DNA of 64,000 nucleotides from Terasakiella pusilla DSM 6293 (GTDB taxonomy: Bacteria > Pseudomonadota > Alphaproteobacteria > Rhodospirillales > Terasakiellaceae): positions 62,001-126,000 of the forward strand of contig NZ_JHYO01000004.1 of assembly GCF_000688235.1 (NCBI RefSeq), in the 5' to 3' direction. Position 1 is the stretch's first letter. Every line of letters starts with the position of its first letter. Below are positions 7,844-15,943 of the stretch, piece by piece. The notes under the pieces were generated by a model that worked only from the letters and a program-made list of their open reading frames with translations, was not told where the DNA came from and searched no databases. The position numbers and the translations under genes were made by a program.

Positions 7844-8617
7844 TTAAAAGTGCGGCTCGACGCGTTTGCGGATGTTTTTGGCGTAGTGGGTCCACAATGT
7901 TTCAAACAGGTCCGGGGCCGCTTTGTAGAGGTCTTGTTGGATCGGTAGGTACAGATAAGATGTCCAGATAGGGGGATCAAGGCGACGGATTTGTTTTGTC
8001 CCGTCTGGCACCAGTTCAATGAGACCGTCAGCAACTTTCCCCGCAAACACAAAACCATCGATTTGACCGGCAGAAAGTTTGGAGAAGCCATCATAAGGGC
8101 TGAGTGTTTCGGAAATGGGCAACCCTTGTGACTTGAGCGTTTCGGTGACGATAAAGCCTTGCGGCGCCCCAAGCTTAAATTTTTCACGCAAAAAACGGCG
8201 ATCGCCCGCCCATTCTATGGGGTTATTTGCGTTTTCAAACAAATTATAGTGAACAGGCGACATGGAGCGTTCCTGATCAAGGGCATTGGTCAGGTTTTTG
8301 GGAAAACGTAGATATTTCTCTCTTTCCGGTGAGGGATTCACCCCGAGTACGGTGCCGAATTGGCCTGATTTTAAGCCACTGAGGCAACGCGACCACGGCA
8401 TTCTGTACCAGTTGATGCGGAGGTCAAGTTTATCGGCTGTCTCATCAAGGGCGTCGGCAAAGATACCGCGTTGGCCTTTGGGGGGCATGGTTTTGCCCTG
8501 AGTGAGATAATAAGGCGGCATATGGTAGATGCTGGTACATACGTCCAACTTGAGTTGATCTGCCTGCGCGCTCAGGGACCAAAAAAGCGAGAGAAGGGCC
8601 AATATAAAGCGCATCAC
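7844..8617 (-). CDS. Periplasmic solute-binding protein, family 3-like
   Basis: The 257-residue product begins with a signal peptide (RFILALLSLFWSLSAQA) and resembles the PBPb/SBP_bac_3 fold: an early LKLDVCTS strand, ADALDETADKLDLRINWYRMPWSRCLSGLKSG for lobe 1 and LSAGQIDGFVFAG for the hinge-lobe 2 region. No permease or ATPase genes adjoin it, so it may be an orphan receptor or sensor rather than part of an ABC importer. It is the last gene of the dnaX-ybaB-recR operon. A GTG (8617) and an ATG (8614) are adjacent, one base after the recR stop codon, suggesting coupled translation. The ligand is unknown; amino acids or small polar compounds are typical. Confidence 0.7.
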   Translation of the reverse strand: MMRFILALLSLFWSLSAQADQLKLDVCTSIYHMPPYYLTQGKTMPPKGQRGIFADALDETADKLDLRINWYRMPWSRCLSGLKSGQFGTVLGVNPSPEREKYLRFPKNLTNALDQERSMSPVHYNLFENANNPIEWAGDRRFLREKFKLGAPQGFIVTETLKSQGLPISETLSPYDGFSKLSAGQIDGFVFAGKVADGLIELVPDGTKQIRRLDPPIWTSYLYLPIQQDLYKAAPDLFETLWTHYAKNIRKRVEPHF

Positions 8618-8618
8618 C

Positions 8619-9215
8619 TTATTCCATCGGGCGGCGGGCGGACAGGGCCGCCGTTAATGTACCATCGTCCAGATAATCCAGCTCACCGCCAACAGGCACC
8701 CCGTGGGCGAGTCCGCTGACAACCGTGGAGCAGTCTTCCAGACAATCGGCGATATAATGTGCCGTGGTCTGTCCGTCAACGGTTGCACTGGTCGCAAGGA
8801 TAACTTCTTTTGTTCCGGTTGCTTTGACGCGCTCAACCAGATCATGAATTTTAAGGTCTTGAGGGCCAAGACCATCAAGGGCGGACAGAGTGCCGCCCAA
8901 GACATGATAGCGCCCCTTAAAGGTCGCAGAACGTTCTAGCGCCCAAAGGTCGGCAACGTCCTGCACCACACAAATCAAGCTGTCATCACGCCGTGGGTCG
9001 GTGCAGATGGTGCAGGGATCACATGAATCGAGATTGCCGCAGGTGGAACAGGTTTTGACATTCTGTTCCACACGGGTCAATGCCTGTACAAGCGGCGTCA
9101 TCATCACGTCTTTCTTTTTGACGAGATGAAGGGCCGCGCGTCTGGCAGAGCGAGGGCCAAGTCCGGGGAGTTTGGACAGAATCTGGATCAGATGTTCAAT
9201 TTCAGGGGCAGCCAT
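8619..9215 (-). CDS. recR: Recombination mediator RecR
   Basis: This 198-residue protein works with RecF and RecO to load RecA on gapped DNA. It shows the family order: N-terminal helix-hairpin-helix ([17 protein letters not shown], residues 16-32), a four-cysteine zinc site (Cys56, Cys59, Cys68, Cys71 among [16 protein letters not shown]) and a Toprim domain ([30 protein letters not shown]). I chose the ATG at 9213-9215, which gives the standard N terminus [20 protein letters not shown]; an in-frame upstream ATG would add 42 unsupported residues. It lies 16 bp after ybaB in the conserved dnaX-ybaB-recR order. recF is also in this window, near 41.2 kb. Confidence 0.96.
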   Translation of the reverse strand: MAAPEIEHLIQILSKLPGLGPRSARRAALHLVKKKDVMMTPLVQALTRVEQNVKTCSTCGNLDSCDPCTICTDPRRDDSLICVVQDVADLWALERSATFKGRYHVLGGTLSALDGLGPQDLKIHDLVERVKATGTKEVILATSATVDGQTTAHYIADCLEDCSTVVSGLAHGVPVGGELDYLDDGTLTAALSARRPME

Positions 9216-9231
9216 CGCAAACCAAATCCCA

Positions 9232-9555
9232 TTAAAACGGCAAAGACATACCCGGTGGCAACTGCAGGCCGCCTGTGATTTCTGACATGCGTTTGTTGAC
9301 TTCGGCTTCCATTTTGGATTTGGCATCTGCCATGGCAGCAACGATCAGGTCTTCCAGAACTTCTTTATCTTCGGGGTCAACCAAAGACGGATCGATGTCG
9401 ATCTTTTTGAGATCGGCTTTACCGGAAATAACCACATTGACCATGCCGCCGCCAGAGGTGCCATAGATTTCCAGTTCGGACAGGCCATCCTGAAATTCCT
9501 GCATTTTGGATTGCATCTTCTGAGCCTGCTGCATCATTTTTGCCATGTTTTTCAT
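9232..9555 (-). CDS. ybaB: YbaB/EbfC nucleoid-associated protein
   Basis: This is a 107-residue small DNA-binding protein of the YbaB/EbfC family, which forms tweezer-like dimers on DNA. The Met/Gln-rich N-terminal helix ([19 protein letters not shown]), the central [21 protein letters not shown] and the [18 protein letters not shown] helix are diagnostic. It lies 5 bp downstream of dnaX and 16 bp upstream of recR, the most conserved neighbourhood of this family, so the three genes almost certainly share a transcript. Confidence 0.95.
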   Translation of the reverse strand: MKNMAKMMQQAQKMQSKMQEFQDGLSELEIYGTSGGGMVNVVISGKADLKKIDIDPSLVDPEDKEVLEDLIVAAMADAKSKMEAEVNKRMSEITGGLQLPPGMSLPF

Positions 9556-9560
9556 GGGAC

Positions 9561-11360
9561 TTACTCATCTCCGTTGGTGTTGTCGGGATCACCCGGTGTT
9601 GCCTCGATTTGAATCGCGGCATCGATCTGATCCAGTTTAATTTCGTGTACTTTCTCTACCACACTGCCGGGAAAGGCGGCCAGAATTTCGTTGACCAGCG
9701 GGTGTTGGGAGACTTCGTGTTTGCGTTTGGCAATAGCTTCGTCACGCACTTGCGCCAGTGTGATATCACCGGTGGCATGGCGCGACACACTGATGGCCCA
9801 CGTGCGGTTTGTATGTTCATCCAGAAACTTTTTTAGATGACCGGCAAGGGTATCAGGGGCGAGATCACCGGGGCGAAACTCGATTTTCCCCGGTTCAAAC
9901 GACACCAGATGAAAGTTGTTCATCAGGTTGGCTTTCAGGATGATGTCTTTCTTTTCATCCGCTAAATCCACAACCTGTTGGAAGGTTTGCGGATCAGCCA
10001 GAACTTGCACGGGCGCTTGCACCTGTAGGGCTGCGTCTGTCAGGCCACCATTAACCACGCGCATGGCCGTCGGCCCACTACCGGAGCCTCCGCCGTGGCC
10101 CATCATCGGTGCGCCAACGGCTTGGGCCATTTGCCCACCCCCACCGCCGCCGGACGGACCACCCCCACCGGGGCCACCTGTTGGGCCAGAGGTGCTGTTT
10201 TGCATCATGCGGATGGCTTCTTCCGGTGTGGGCATGTCGGCGACATAGCACAGGCGGATGATAACCATTTCGGCAGCTTGCTGGGGGTGCGGGGCGTTGC
10301 GAACTTCACCCAGACCCTTCATCAAAATTTGATAGGCCCGCGCCAGAACCGACATGGCGAGCGTGTCCGACATTTCTTTACCGCGCACACGTTCCATTTC
10401 AGAGACAACGGCGTTTTGGGCGGCATCGGGCACGACCTTGACGCGGGTCAGCCAATGGGTGAGTTCCAGCAAATCCTGCAAGACCACGCTGGGGTCGGCA
10501 CCTGCGGCATAAAGCGTATCCATGACGGCAAGGGCCGCGGCCGCATCGCCTTTCATGATCGCATCAAACAGATCAAAGGTGCGCCCGCGATCTGCCAGAC
10601 CCAGCATATCGCGCACTTGTTCTTCGCCCACTTCACCATGGCAATGGGCGATGGCCTGATCAAGCAGGCTGAGGCCGTCACGTACAGAGCCATCGGCAGC
10701 GCGTGCGATCATGGCAAGGGCGGTGTCATCGACCTTCGCGCCTTCTTTTTCAGCGACCATGTTAAAGTGAGAAGCCAGCAAATCCTGATCAATGCGGCGC
10801 AGATCGAAACGCTGACAGCGCGACAGCACAGTGACAGGAACTTTGCGAATCTCGGTCGTTGCGAAAATGAATTTAACGTGCGCGGGTGGTTCTTCCAAAG
10901 TCTTAAGCAGGGCGTTAAACGCGCCTTTGGACAGCATGTGCACTTCGTCGATGATGTAGACTTTGTAACGGGCGGAGGTCGGACGGTAGCGCACCGACTC
11001 GATTACTTCGCGGATGTCGTCCACACCTGTGCGCGACGCCGCATCCATTTCGATCACATCGACGTGGCGGTCCTGGGCAATGGCGACACATTGTTCGCAG
11101 ACACCGCAAGGGGTGATGGTTTCGCTGCCTTTTCCATCTTCGCCGATACAGTTGAGTGCGCGTGCGACCAGTCGGGCGGTGGTTGTCTTACCTACACCGC
11201 GTACCCCGGTCAGCATAAAGGCTTGCGCCAGACGACCAGATTCGATGGCATTGGAGAGGGTGCGCACCATGGCATCCTGACCGATGAGTTCCTCAAAGGT
11301 GGACGGGCGATATTTTCGGGCGAGGACGCGATAAGCGCCTTGATCTTCTGTATCTGTCAT
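9561..11360 (-). CDS. dnaX: DNA polymerase III gamma/tau subunit DnaX
   Basis: This 599-residue clamp-loader subunit has an AAA+ ATPase domain with Walker A GVRGVGKT (52-59), zinc ligands Cys71, Cys85, Cys88 and Cys91, DEVHMLSK (Walker B) and the SRC motif (LSRCQRFDLRR). Domain III follows, then a Gly-rich flexible linker (about residues 390-425, TGGPGGGGPSGGGGGG) and a C-terminal tau-type domain for polymerase contact. The linker is richer in glycine than usual, but in frame. I saw no poly-A slippery site for a gamma frameshift in the minus strand. It is the first gene of dnaX-ybaB-recR. The SRP RNA gene lies about 120 bp upstream on the same strand. Confidence 0.97.
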   Translation of the reverse strand: MTDTEDQGAYRVLARKYRPSTFEELIGQDAMVRTLSNAIESGRLAQAFMLTGVRGVGKTTTARLVARALNCIGEDGKGSETITPCGVCEQCVAIAQDRHVDVIEMDAASRTGVDDIREVIESVRYRPTSARYKVYIIDEVHMLSKGAFNALLKTLEEPPAHVKFIFATTEIRKVPVTVLSRCQRFDLRRIDQDLLASHFNMVAEKEGAKVDDTALAMIARAADGSVRDGLSLLDQAIAHCHGEVGEEQVRDMLGLADRGRTFDLFDAIMKGDAAAALAVMDTLYAAGADPSVVLQDLLELTHWLTRVKVVPDAAQNAVVSEMERVRGKEMSDTLAMSVLARAYQILMKGLGEVRNAPHPQQAAEMVIIRLCYVADMPTPEEAIRMMQNSTSGPTGGPGGGGPSGGGGGGQMAQAVGAPMMGHGGGSGSGPTAMRVVNGGLTDAALQVQAPVQVLADPQTFQQVVDLADEKKDIILKANLMNNFHLVSFEPGKIEFRPGDLAPDTLAGHLKKFLDEHTNRTWAISVSRHATGDITLAQVRDEAIAKRKHEVSQHPLVNEILAAFPGSVVEKVHEIKLDQIDAAIQIEATPGDPDNTNGDE

Positions 11361-11482
11361 AGGGGCTAAAATCTTTGTATTTCTTGTTCGTCACAAGTTA
11401 GCAGGGCTTGGCCCGACATGCCAGTCGGGATTGCAAAAAAAGACAGAAGATTTTGGGGAGAAAATAAGGTGAGAGATTGAAT

Positions 11483-11573
11483 ACGACCCGAGCAGTGAAC
11501 TCGTTACGGCTGCTTCCTTCCGGACCTGACCGGGTTGGCGAGGAGCTCGTCCGCATCAACCTCTCAGGGCCGT
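11483..11573 (-). ncRNA. ffs: Small signal recognition particle RNA (4.5S)
   Basis: On the minus strand the conserved SRP core GGTCAGGTCCGGAAGGAAGC is present, with GCAGCC after it, flanked by GAGCTCCTCG and CGAGTTC arms. The ends, ACGGCCC and GGGTCGT, pair and define a hairpin RNA of about 91 nt. It binds Ffh and directs ribosomes translating membrane proteins to FtsY. Its place directly upstream of dnaX is a common arrangement. The exact ends are inferred from the terminal helix. Confidence 0.93.
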
Positions 11574-11661
11574 CTTCTATACCGGGTAGGCGTTGACTTC
11601 AAGGGAAAACTGACTCTACCATGCACCCCTGTTTAATTTTCTTTGAGAAACCGAGTCGCCC

Positions 11662-11997
11662 ATGGTTGATGCCGTTGAAATCTATATCTGTAAAAAAGGC
11701 CAAAAAATTGAGGAAGGCCAAATGGTTATGTCCAACGACATTGACTGCAAAGAAGCCGCGAAAGAAGATGCTGAAAAACGCTGCAAGATCGTGCCATCGA
11801 CCGAACGGATTGTCTATTATGACGTCAGCGGCGGCGGGTTCAAGGTGCTATATTCCTACACCAACCCCAACGTAAAAGAGGCGAAGCGCAGCCGTCCTAT
11901 GGGGCGCGGTGGGGCAGCGCCTGCGCCGGTGAAAAAGAAGAAAGTAGCCAGACAGAAAGGAATGTGGGAAAAGATCAAAGGGTCATTGGGGTTATAG
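11662..11997 (+). CDS. Small conserved-looking hypothetical protein with basic C terminus
   Basis: I do not recognise this 111-residue protein. The N-terminal half (residues 1-70) is compact, with several charged residues and three cysteines (Cys10, Cys29, Cys41), and contains IVYYDVSGGGFKVLYSY. From about residue 75 it is basic and low-complexity (GRGGAAPAPVKKKKVARQKG), ending in an amphipathic segment (MWEKIKGSLGL). No signal peptide or membrane segment is visible. The ribosome-binding site is weak. It lies between the divergent SRP RNA and nudC, 38 bp before the nudC start, and may be co-transcribed with nudC. The lack of frame interruptions and the codon usage suggest a real gene. Confidence 0.6.
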   Translation: MVDAVEIYICKKGQKIEEGQMVMSNDIDCKEAAKEDAEKRCKIVPSTERIVYYDVSGGGFKVLYSYTNPNVKEAKRSRPMGRGGAAPAPVKKKKVARQKGMWEKIKGSLGL

Positions 11998-12035
11998 GGT
12001 AACCAGATCTGAACAGAAATATGGGAGTTGACCAG

Positions 12036-12956
12036 ATGTCTTCATCATCATTCGATCTTTATTACACAAATGCCCAGATTGACAGACGATCAACCGACCG
12101 TCCCAGAACCGAGTTGATCACTGAAACCCTATATTCCGAACAGGCCCGCTTTGTGGTGCTGTCAGATAACCAAAACCTGTTTGAGCTGAAAGACGATCTT
12201 CATCATCCCGCTTTCTTGGAGCGCAAGGACGTGGAAGCTTACATCCCCCATCACCCGTGGGCCTATCTGGGGGTCTATGGCAAGCACGCCTTGTTTGTGC
12301 TTGATCTCAGTGTGTTGGAAGATCATGCCATCATCGAGGGGTTTGAGAATAAGTATTTGTTTGAAGATCTTAGACGGGCCGCCCCGGTTCACCAACGTAC
12401 CGAAGCGTCGCAGTTGGCCTATGCCCGTGGGTTGATGTACTGGCACAAACGTCATCGCTTTTGTGGTGCCTGCGGATCGGAAACGGAAAGTCAGCAAGCC
12501 GGTCATGTGCGTAAATGTTTAAACCCTGAGTGTGGTCTGGAACATTTCCCGCGCACGGACCCGGCGGTCATTATGCTCGTGACTCATGGGGATAAATGTT
12601 TGCTGGGACGTCACAGCCGCCTGAAAGCGGGGATGTATTCCACGCTTGCTGGTTTTGTTGAACCGGGGGAAACACTGGAAGATGCCGTGCGCCGGGAGGT
12701 GATGGAAGAAGCGGGGATAAAAGTCGGCAAGGTCACGTATGCCGCCTCCCAACCTTGGCCCTTTCCCACCAGTTTGATGCTGGGCTTTTATGGGGAAGCG
12801 GAAACCACAGAGATCTCGTTTGCGGATGATGAGCTGGAAGATGCGCAATGGTTTACACGCGATGAGCTAATCAATATCGCGGATCAAGGCAAAAGCCTCG
12901 CCAGTCATGACAGTATTGCCCGTCAATTGATCGAAAACTGGATCAAAGCAGGGTGA
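12036..12956 (+). CDS. nudC: NADH pyrophosphatase / RNA decapping hydrolase NudC
   Basis: This 306-residue Nudix hydrolase cleaves NAD(H) to NMN(H) and AMP and removes NAD caps from RNA. Diagnostic features are the four-cysteine zinc ribbon (CGACGSE and CLNPEC), the Nudix box GFVEPGETLEDAVRREVMEEAG and, 16 residues on, the NudC-specific SQPWPFPTSLM motif that distinguishes NADH pyrophosphatases from other Nudix enzymes. I chose the ATG at 12036 because GGGAG at 12023-12027 sits 8 bp upstream; an ATG at 12021 is in frame but lacks such a site. Its last 14 bp overlap the convergent LysR gene. Confidence 0.95.
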   Translation: MSSSSFDLYYTNAQIDRRSTDRPRTELITETLYSEQARFVVLSDNQNLFELKDDLHHPAFLERKDVEAYIPHHPWAYLGVYGKHALFVLDLSVLEDHAIIEGFENKYLFEDLRRAAPVHQRTEASQLAYARGLMYWHKRHRFCGACGSETESQQAGHVRKCLNPECGLEHFPRTDPAVIMLVTHGDKCLLGRHSRLKAGMYSTLAGFVEPGETLEDAVRREVMEEAGIKVGKVTYAASQPWPFPTSLMLGFYGEAETTEISFADDELEDAQWFTRDELINIADQGKSLASHDSIARQLIENWIKAG

Positions 12957-13845
12957 AATAGTGCCCTGCCGTATCTTTGACAATATCCGCCATGGCTTGG
13001 GCTGCGCGGGTCAAGGGGTAGTCTTTGGACCAGACAAGGCTAGTGACCCGCTCAATCTGCGGCTCGATCAGCTTGAGCGCGACCAGTCGGTTTGCATCAA
13101 TATGATGCTGGCAGGAACTGTAGGATAGGGCGGTACTGCCAAGGCCGCGACACACAAGTTCGGTGTGGATGGCGAGCGATTCGACTTCAATCACCACATT
13201 AAAGGCTTTCCCCATTTTGCTGGCGTGTTGTTCAAGGATATGGCGCAGGCCATGTTTGGGGCCGGGCAGGATGAAGGGTTCTTCCAACGCTTCTGTTAGG
13301 GTGATGGTGTCGCGCCCTTCCCACCGTGGGGCAGGCTGGGTCATGAAATAGAGCGTATCTTCCCACAAAGGGTGACTGCGCAAAGACGGGCTGACGTTGC
13401 CTTCAAATAAAACCCCGATATCCAAACGCCCATTGAGCAAACTATCCTGAATGGCCCCGCTTAGCATCTGGGTGATGCGCAGTTTGACGTTGGGATAACG
13501 CTGGTGGAAGGTTTCGACAATGGGGGCAGCGAGCACACTGCCGACACTGGGCGGCAGACCCAAACGCACTTCACCGCTGATTTCACCTGCAAAGGCGGTC
13601 ATGTCGGTGCGCAGGCGCTCCATTTCCTCAGCCAAAAGACGCGCGCGTGGTCGCATGCGTTCGCCTGCTTCGGTCAGCACCACACCGCGCCCTGTGCGTT
13701 GAAACAGGGCGACGCCTGCATCCTCCTCCAGCATTTTGATCTGGCGGCTGAGCGCGGGTTGGGTGACGTTTAAGCGTTTCGCCGCATGGGAGAGAGAGCC
13801 GGTTTCCGCCACATGAAGGAAGGTGCGTAGTTGTTTGAGGTCCAT
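12943..13845 (-). CDS. LysR-family transcriptional regulator
   Basis: This 300-residue LysR-type regulator has an N-terminal winged HTH (MDLKQLRTFLHVAETGSL, HAAKRLNVTQPALSRQIKMLEE, residues 1-45) and a two-lobed effector domain from about residue 90 (VRLGLPPSVGSVLAAPIVE, LDIGVLFEG). It is transcribed divergently from a DMT-family exporter 120 bp away, with an inverted repeat between them. By the usual LysR logic it may regulate that exporter and itself. The effector is unknown. Confidence 0.9.
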   Translation of the reverse strand: MDLKQLRTFLHVAETGSLSHAAKRLNVTQPALSRQIKMLEEDAGVALFQRTGRGVVLTEAGERMRPRARLLAEEMERLRTDMTAFAGEISGEVRLGLPPSVGSVLAAPIVETFHQRYPNVKLRITQMLSGAIQDSLLNGRLDIGVLFEGNVSPSLRSHPLWEDTLYFMTQPAPRWEGRDTITLTEALEEPFILPGPKHGLRHILEQHASKMGKAFNVVIEVESLAIHTELVCRGLGSTALSYSSCQHHIDANRLVALKLIEPQIERVTSLVWSKDYPLTRAAQAMADIVKDTAGHYFTLL

Positions 13846-13858
13846 AACGACTTATCCT

Positions 13859-13879
13859 GATATAACGAATAATTATATC
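13859..13879. promoter_or_regulatory. Inverted repeat, candidate LysR operator
   Basis: GATATAA and TTATATC are perfect 7-bp arms around a 7-bp centre (CGAATAA), 14 bp upstream of the LysR start and about 90 bp upstream of the divergent exporter. The AT-rich dyad with T-N11-A character fits a LysR recognition site. Assignment is by position only. Confidence 0.5.
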
Positions 13880-13965
13880 TTTTAAAAATTTATTATATTT
13901 GGCTTATGTCACAAACAGGCGTAGAGAGTAAAGTGTAAAAAGCCCTCCTTCAGCGAGCCCTTGAA

Positions 13966-14913
13966 ATGAACGATCAACAAACCGACCCAACCGCCATTAT
14001 CTTTGTCTTTATCGCCACCATTGCATTGGCGTTTAAAGGTGTTTTCGCCAAGTTTGCCTATATGGCGGATATGGGGGTGGATGCGGTTTTGCTTTTGCGT
14101 TTCGGGATTGCAGCACCTTTGTTTTGGTTGGGTGTTTTGATGTTTGCCCGAAAAACCGCGCCGCTGACATGGCAGCAGTGGAAGGCTTGTTCGTTGGCGG
14201 GGGTGATGTTCTTTATGGCGACATACTGTGACTTCACCGCGATCTCCGAAATCGGGGTGAGTGTCTCGCGTCTGATCCTGTTTACCTTCCCGATGATTGT
14301 CATGCTGATTAATGCGGTGATGTCGAGACGGGCGCCAAGTGTTCATCAATGGATCGTGTTTGTGACCACCTATTCCGGCATTTTGCTGGTGATGGCGCCC
14401 AATGGTCTCAGCGGGTTTGACAATTTCAATTGGATTGGCGCGGCATGGGCCATGGGGTCTGCGACCACCTATGCGGTCTATCTGGTGATGTCACAGGAAT
14501 TGATGAAATCCATTGGCTCTGTGCGCTTTACCGCCGCTTCCGGCTCGATCACGCTGGTGATTATGTTGGCGGTGATCCCGGTGAGTGCGACCAGCGGCAG
14601 TATCACCTTTCCCATGGATGGGGTGTTCTGGGGGGCGATGATTGCGGTTTTCTGTACCGTCATTCCATTCTTTATGTTGTTTGAAGGGATTAAACGCTGC
14701 GGGGCGACCCAAGCCAGCCTGATCAGCCTCAGTGGGCCGATCCTGACCATGATCGCGGCGTGGTTGATCTTGGATGAAACCCTCAGCACAGTTCAAATTA
14801 TCGGCGCGGTCGTCACCATTTTGGGCGTCAGCAGCCTGAAAGCCACATGGGCTTTGGATGCACTGAAGCGGTTATTTGGGCTTACGCGCCCGCAAAAAGT
14901 GACTGACGCGTAG
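13966..14913 (+). CDS. DMT-superfamily (EamA) transporter
   Basis: This 315-residue membrane protein has the drug/metabolite transporter fold: two homologous EamA repeats of five predicted helices each (first from about residue 8, second from about 155) and a short basic C terminus. Segments such as LLLRFGIAAPLFWLGVLMF and the second-repeat pattern ATQASLISLSGPILTMIAAWLILDETLS are typical. Substrates of EamA proteins range from amino acids to nucleotides and cannot be predicted here. It is divergent from a LysR gene. Its 3' end overlaps the convergent second DMT gene by 42 bp. Confidence 0.85.
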   Translation: MNDQQTDPTAIIFVFIATIALAFKGVFAKFAYMADMGVDAVLLLRFGIAAPLFWLGVLMFARKTAPLTWQQWKACSLAGVMFFMATYCDFTAISEIGVSVSRLILFTFPMIVMLINAVMSRRAPSVHQWIVFVTTYSGILLVMAPNGLSGFDNFNWIGAAWAMGSATTYAVYLVMSQELMKSIGSVRFTAASGSITLVIMLAVIPVSATSGSITFPMDGVFWGAMIAVFCTVIPFFMLFEGIKRCGATQASLISLSGPILTMIAAWLILDETLSTVQIIGAVVTILGVSSLKATWALDALKRLFGLTRPQKVTDA

Positions 14914-15822
14914 GGCGGGTCCCGCCATAAAGCGGGTCCGTGTGCGCAACACCGGTGTGTTGGCAGAGGTATTGCCCCGACTTTCACGAAAGACGATGTA
15001 TAGGCCGCTAAAGATAATCACGGCCGCCCCGATGTAGGTCTGCTGGTCCGGCACTTCGCCAAACAGGTAGAATCCGTACAGCGTCGCCCAGATGATCTGG
15101 GAATAGAGCATGGGGGCAACAATGCTGGCTTCCCCGGCTTTATAGGCTCCGACAATACAGTTCAAGGCTAGGAAACTGAGCAGGGACACAGCGGCTGTTT
15201 TTCCCAAGTCTTCAATCGGCATGGGGATATAGTTGATCGGCAACAGCAAGGCCATGACAATAAACAGGCTGAGCATGGGGAAAATGATGATCACCACATC
15301 GCGTTCGTCCCGTCCGATTTTGCGCACAATAATCGCGTTGAGGGCGGAGAAGAAGGAGCCGATCATGACCGAGAAGTGACCCAGATGCAGTTCCTGCGCA
15401 CCGGGTCGGACCACGATCAGTACGCCGATTAATCCCAATAAAACAGCACCGCCCCGATGGATGCCGACGCGCTCCCCCAAAAACGGTACCGACAGGAGTG
15501 TCACCCACAACGGAATCGCAAACAGGATGGAATAGGTTTGCGCCAGTGGTAAAACCGAAAAGGCATAAAAGGTCGAAATGGTCGAGATCAACATACTGCC
15601 CATACGCAAGGTCAACCACCACGGATGACGCGGGCGCAAGGTCGCGGCCTTGGTGTCGCGGATCAGTTGCAACGCCACCATGGGAAAGCCGAACAACATA
15701 CTGAAAAACAGGATTTGGAACGGGCTATAGGCCCCACCAAGGTCTTTGACCAAAGCGTCATGGCTGGCATAGATGGCGTAAGCAAGCAGCCCAAGAAGGA
15801 TGCCTTTTTTATTGTTGTTCAT
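14872..15822 (-). CDS. DMT-superfamily (EamA) transporter, second copy
   Basis: The product is a second EamA-type exporter of 316 residues, with about ten hydrophobic helices in two repeats (repeat 1 starting near KGILLGLLAYAIYASHDALVKDLGG; repeat 2 near SVMIGSFFSALNAIIVRKIG). It has the usual end of the second repeat (APMLYSQIIWATLYGFYLFGEVPDQQTYIGAAVIIFSGLYI). It faces the preceding DMT gene tail to tail, but sequence similarity between the two looks low, so they are probably not a recent duplication. The substrate is unknown. Confidence 0.84.
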   Translation of the reverse strand: MNNNKKGILLGLLAYAIYASHDALVKDLGGAYSPFQILFFSMLFGFPMVALQLIRDTKAATLRPRHPWWLTLRMGSMLISTISTFYAFSVLPLAQTYSILFAIPLWVTLLSVPFLGERVGIHRGGAVLLGLIGVLIVVRPGAQELHLGHFSVMIGSFFSALNAIIVRKIGRDERDVVIIIFPMLSLFIVMALLLPINYIPMPIEDLGKTAAVSLLSFLALNCIVGAYKAGEASIVAPMLYSQIIWATLYGFYLFGEVPDQQTYIGAAVIIFSGLYIVFRESRGNTSANTPVLRTRTRFMAGPALRVSHFLRARKPK

Positions 15823-15892
15823 CGAAGCGCCTTCGCGATTTTATCGGTTTTATTTTGCCCCATGATAGAATGCGGCGCAAAAACGATGCAAC

Positions 15893-15923
15893 AAAAAAGG
15901 CCGAACAACTGTCCGGCCTTTTG
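15893..15923. terminator. Rho-independent terminator downstream of ETF-QO
   Basis: AAAAGGCCG and CGGCCTTTT form a 9-bp stem with a 10-base loop, with A and T tracts on both sides. It lies 20 bp after the ETF-QO stop codon. The flanking T runs would let it work for the minus-strand ETF-QO transcript. Confidence 0.8.
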
Positions 15924-15943
15924 TTGTTATGCAAACAAACTGC

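Noticed and set aside
9561-11360. Programmed frameshift in dnaX producing gamma
   Set aside because: No A-rich slippery heptamer near the Gly-rich linker on the minus strand was seen.
10095-11369. Long plus-strand open frame of 424 codons
   Set aside because: It is antisense to dnaX, whose product is unmistakable; the open frame reflects codon bias of the true gene.
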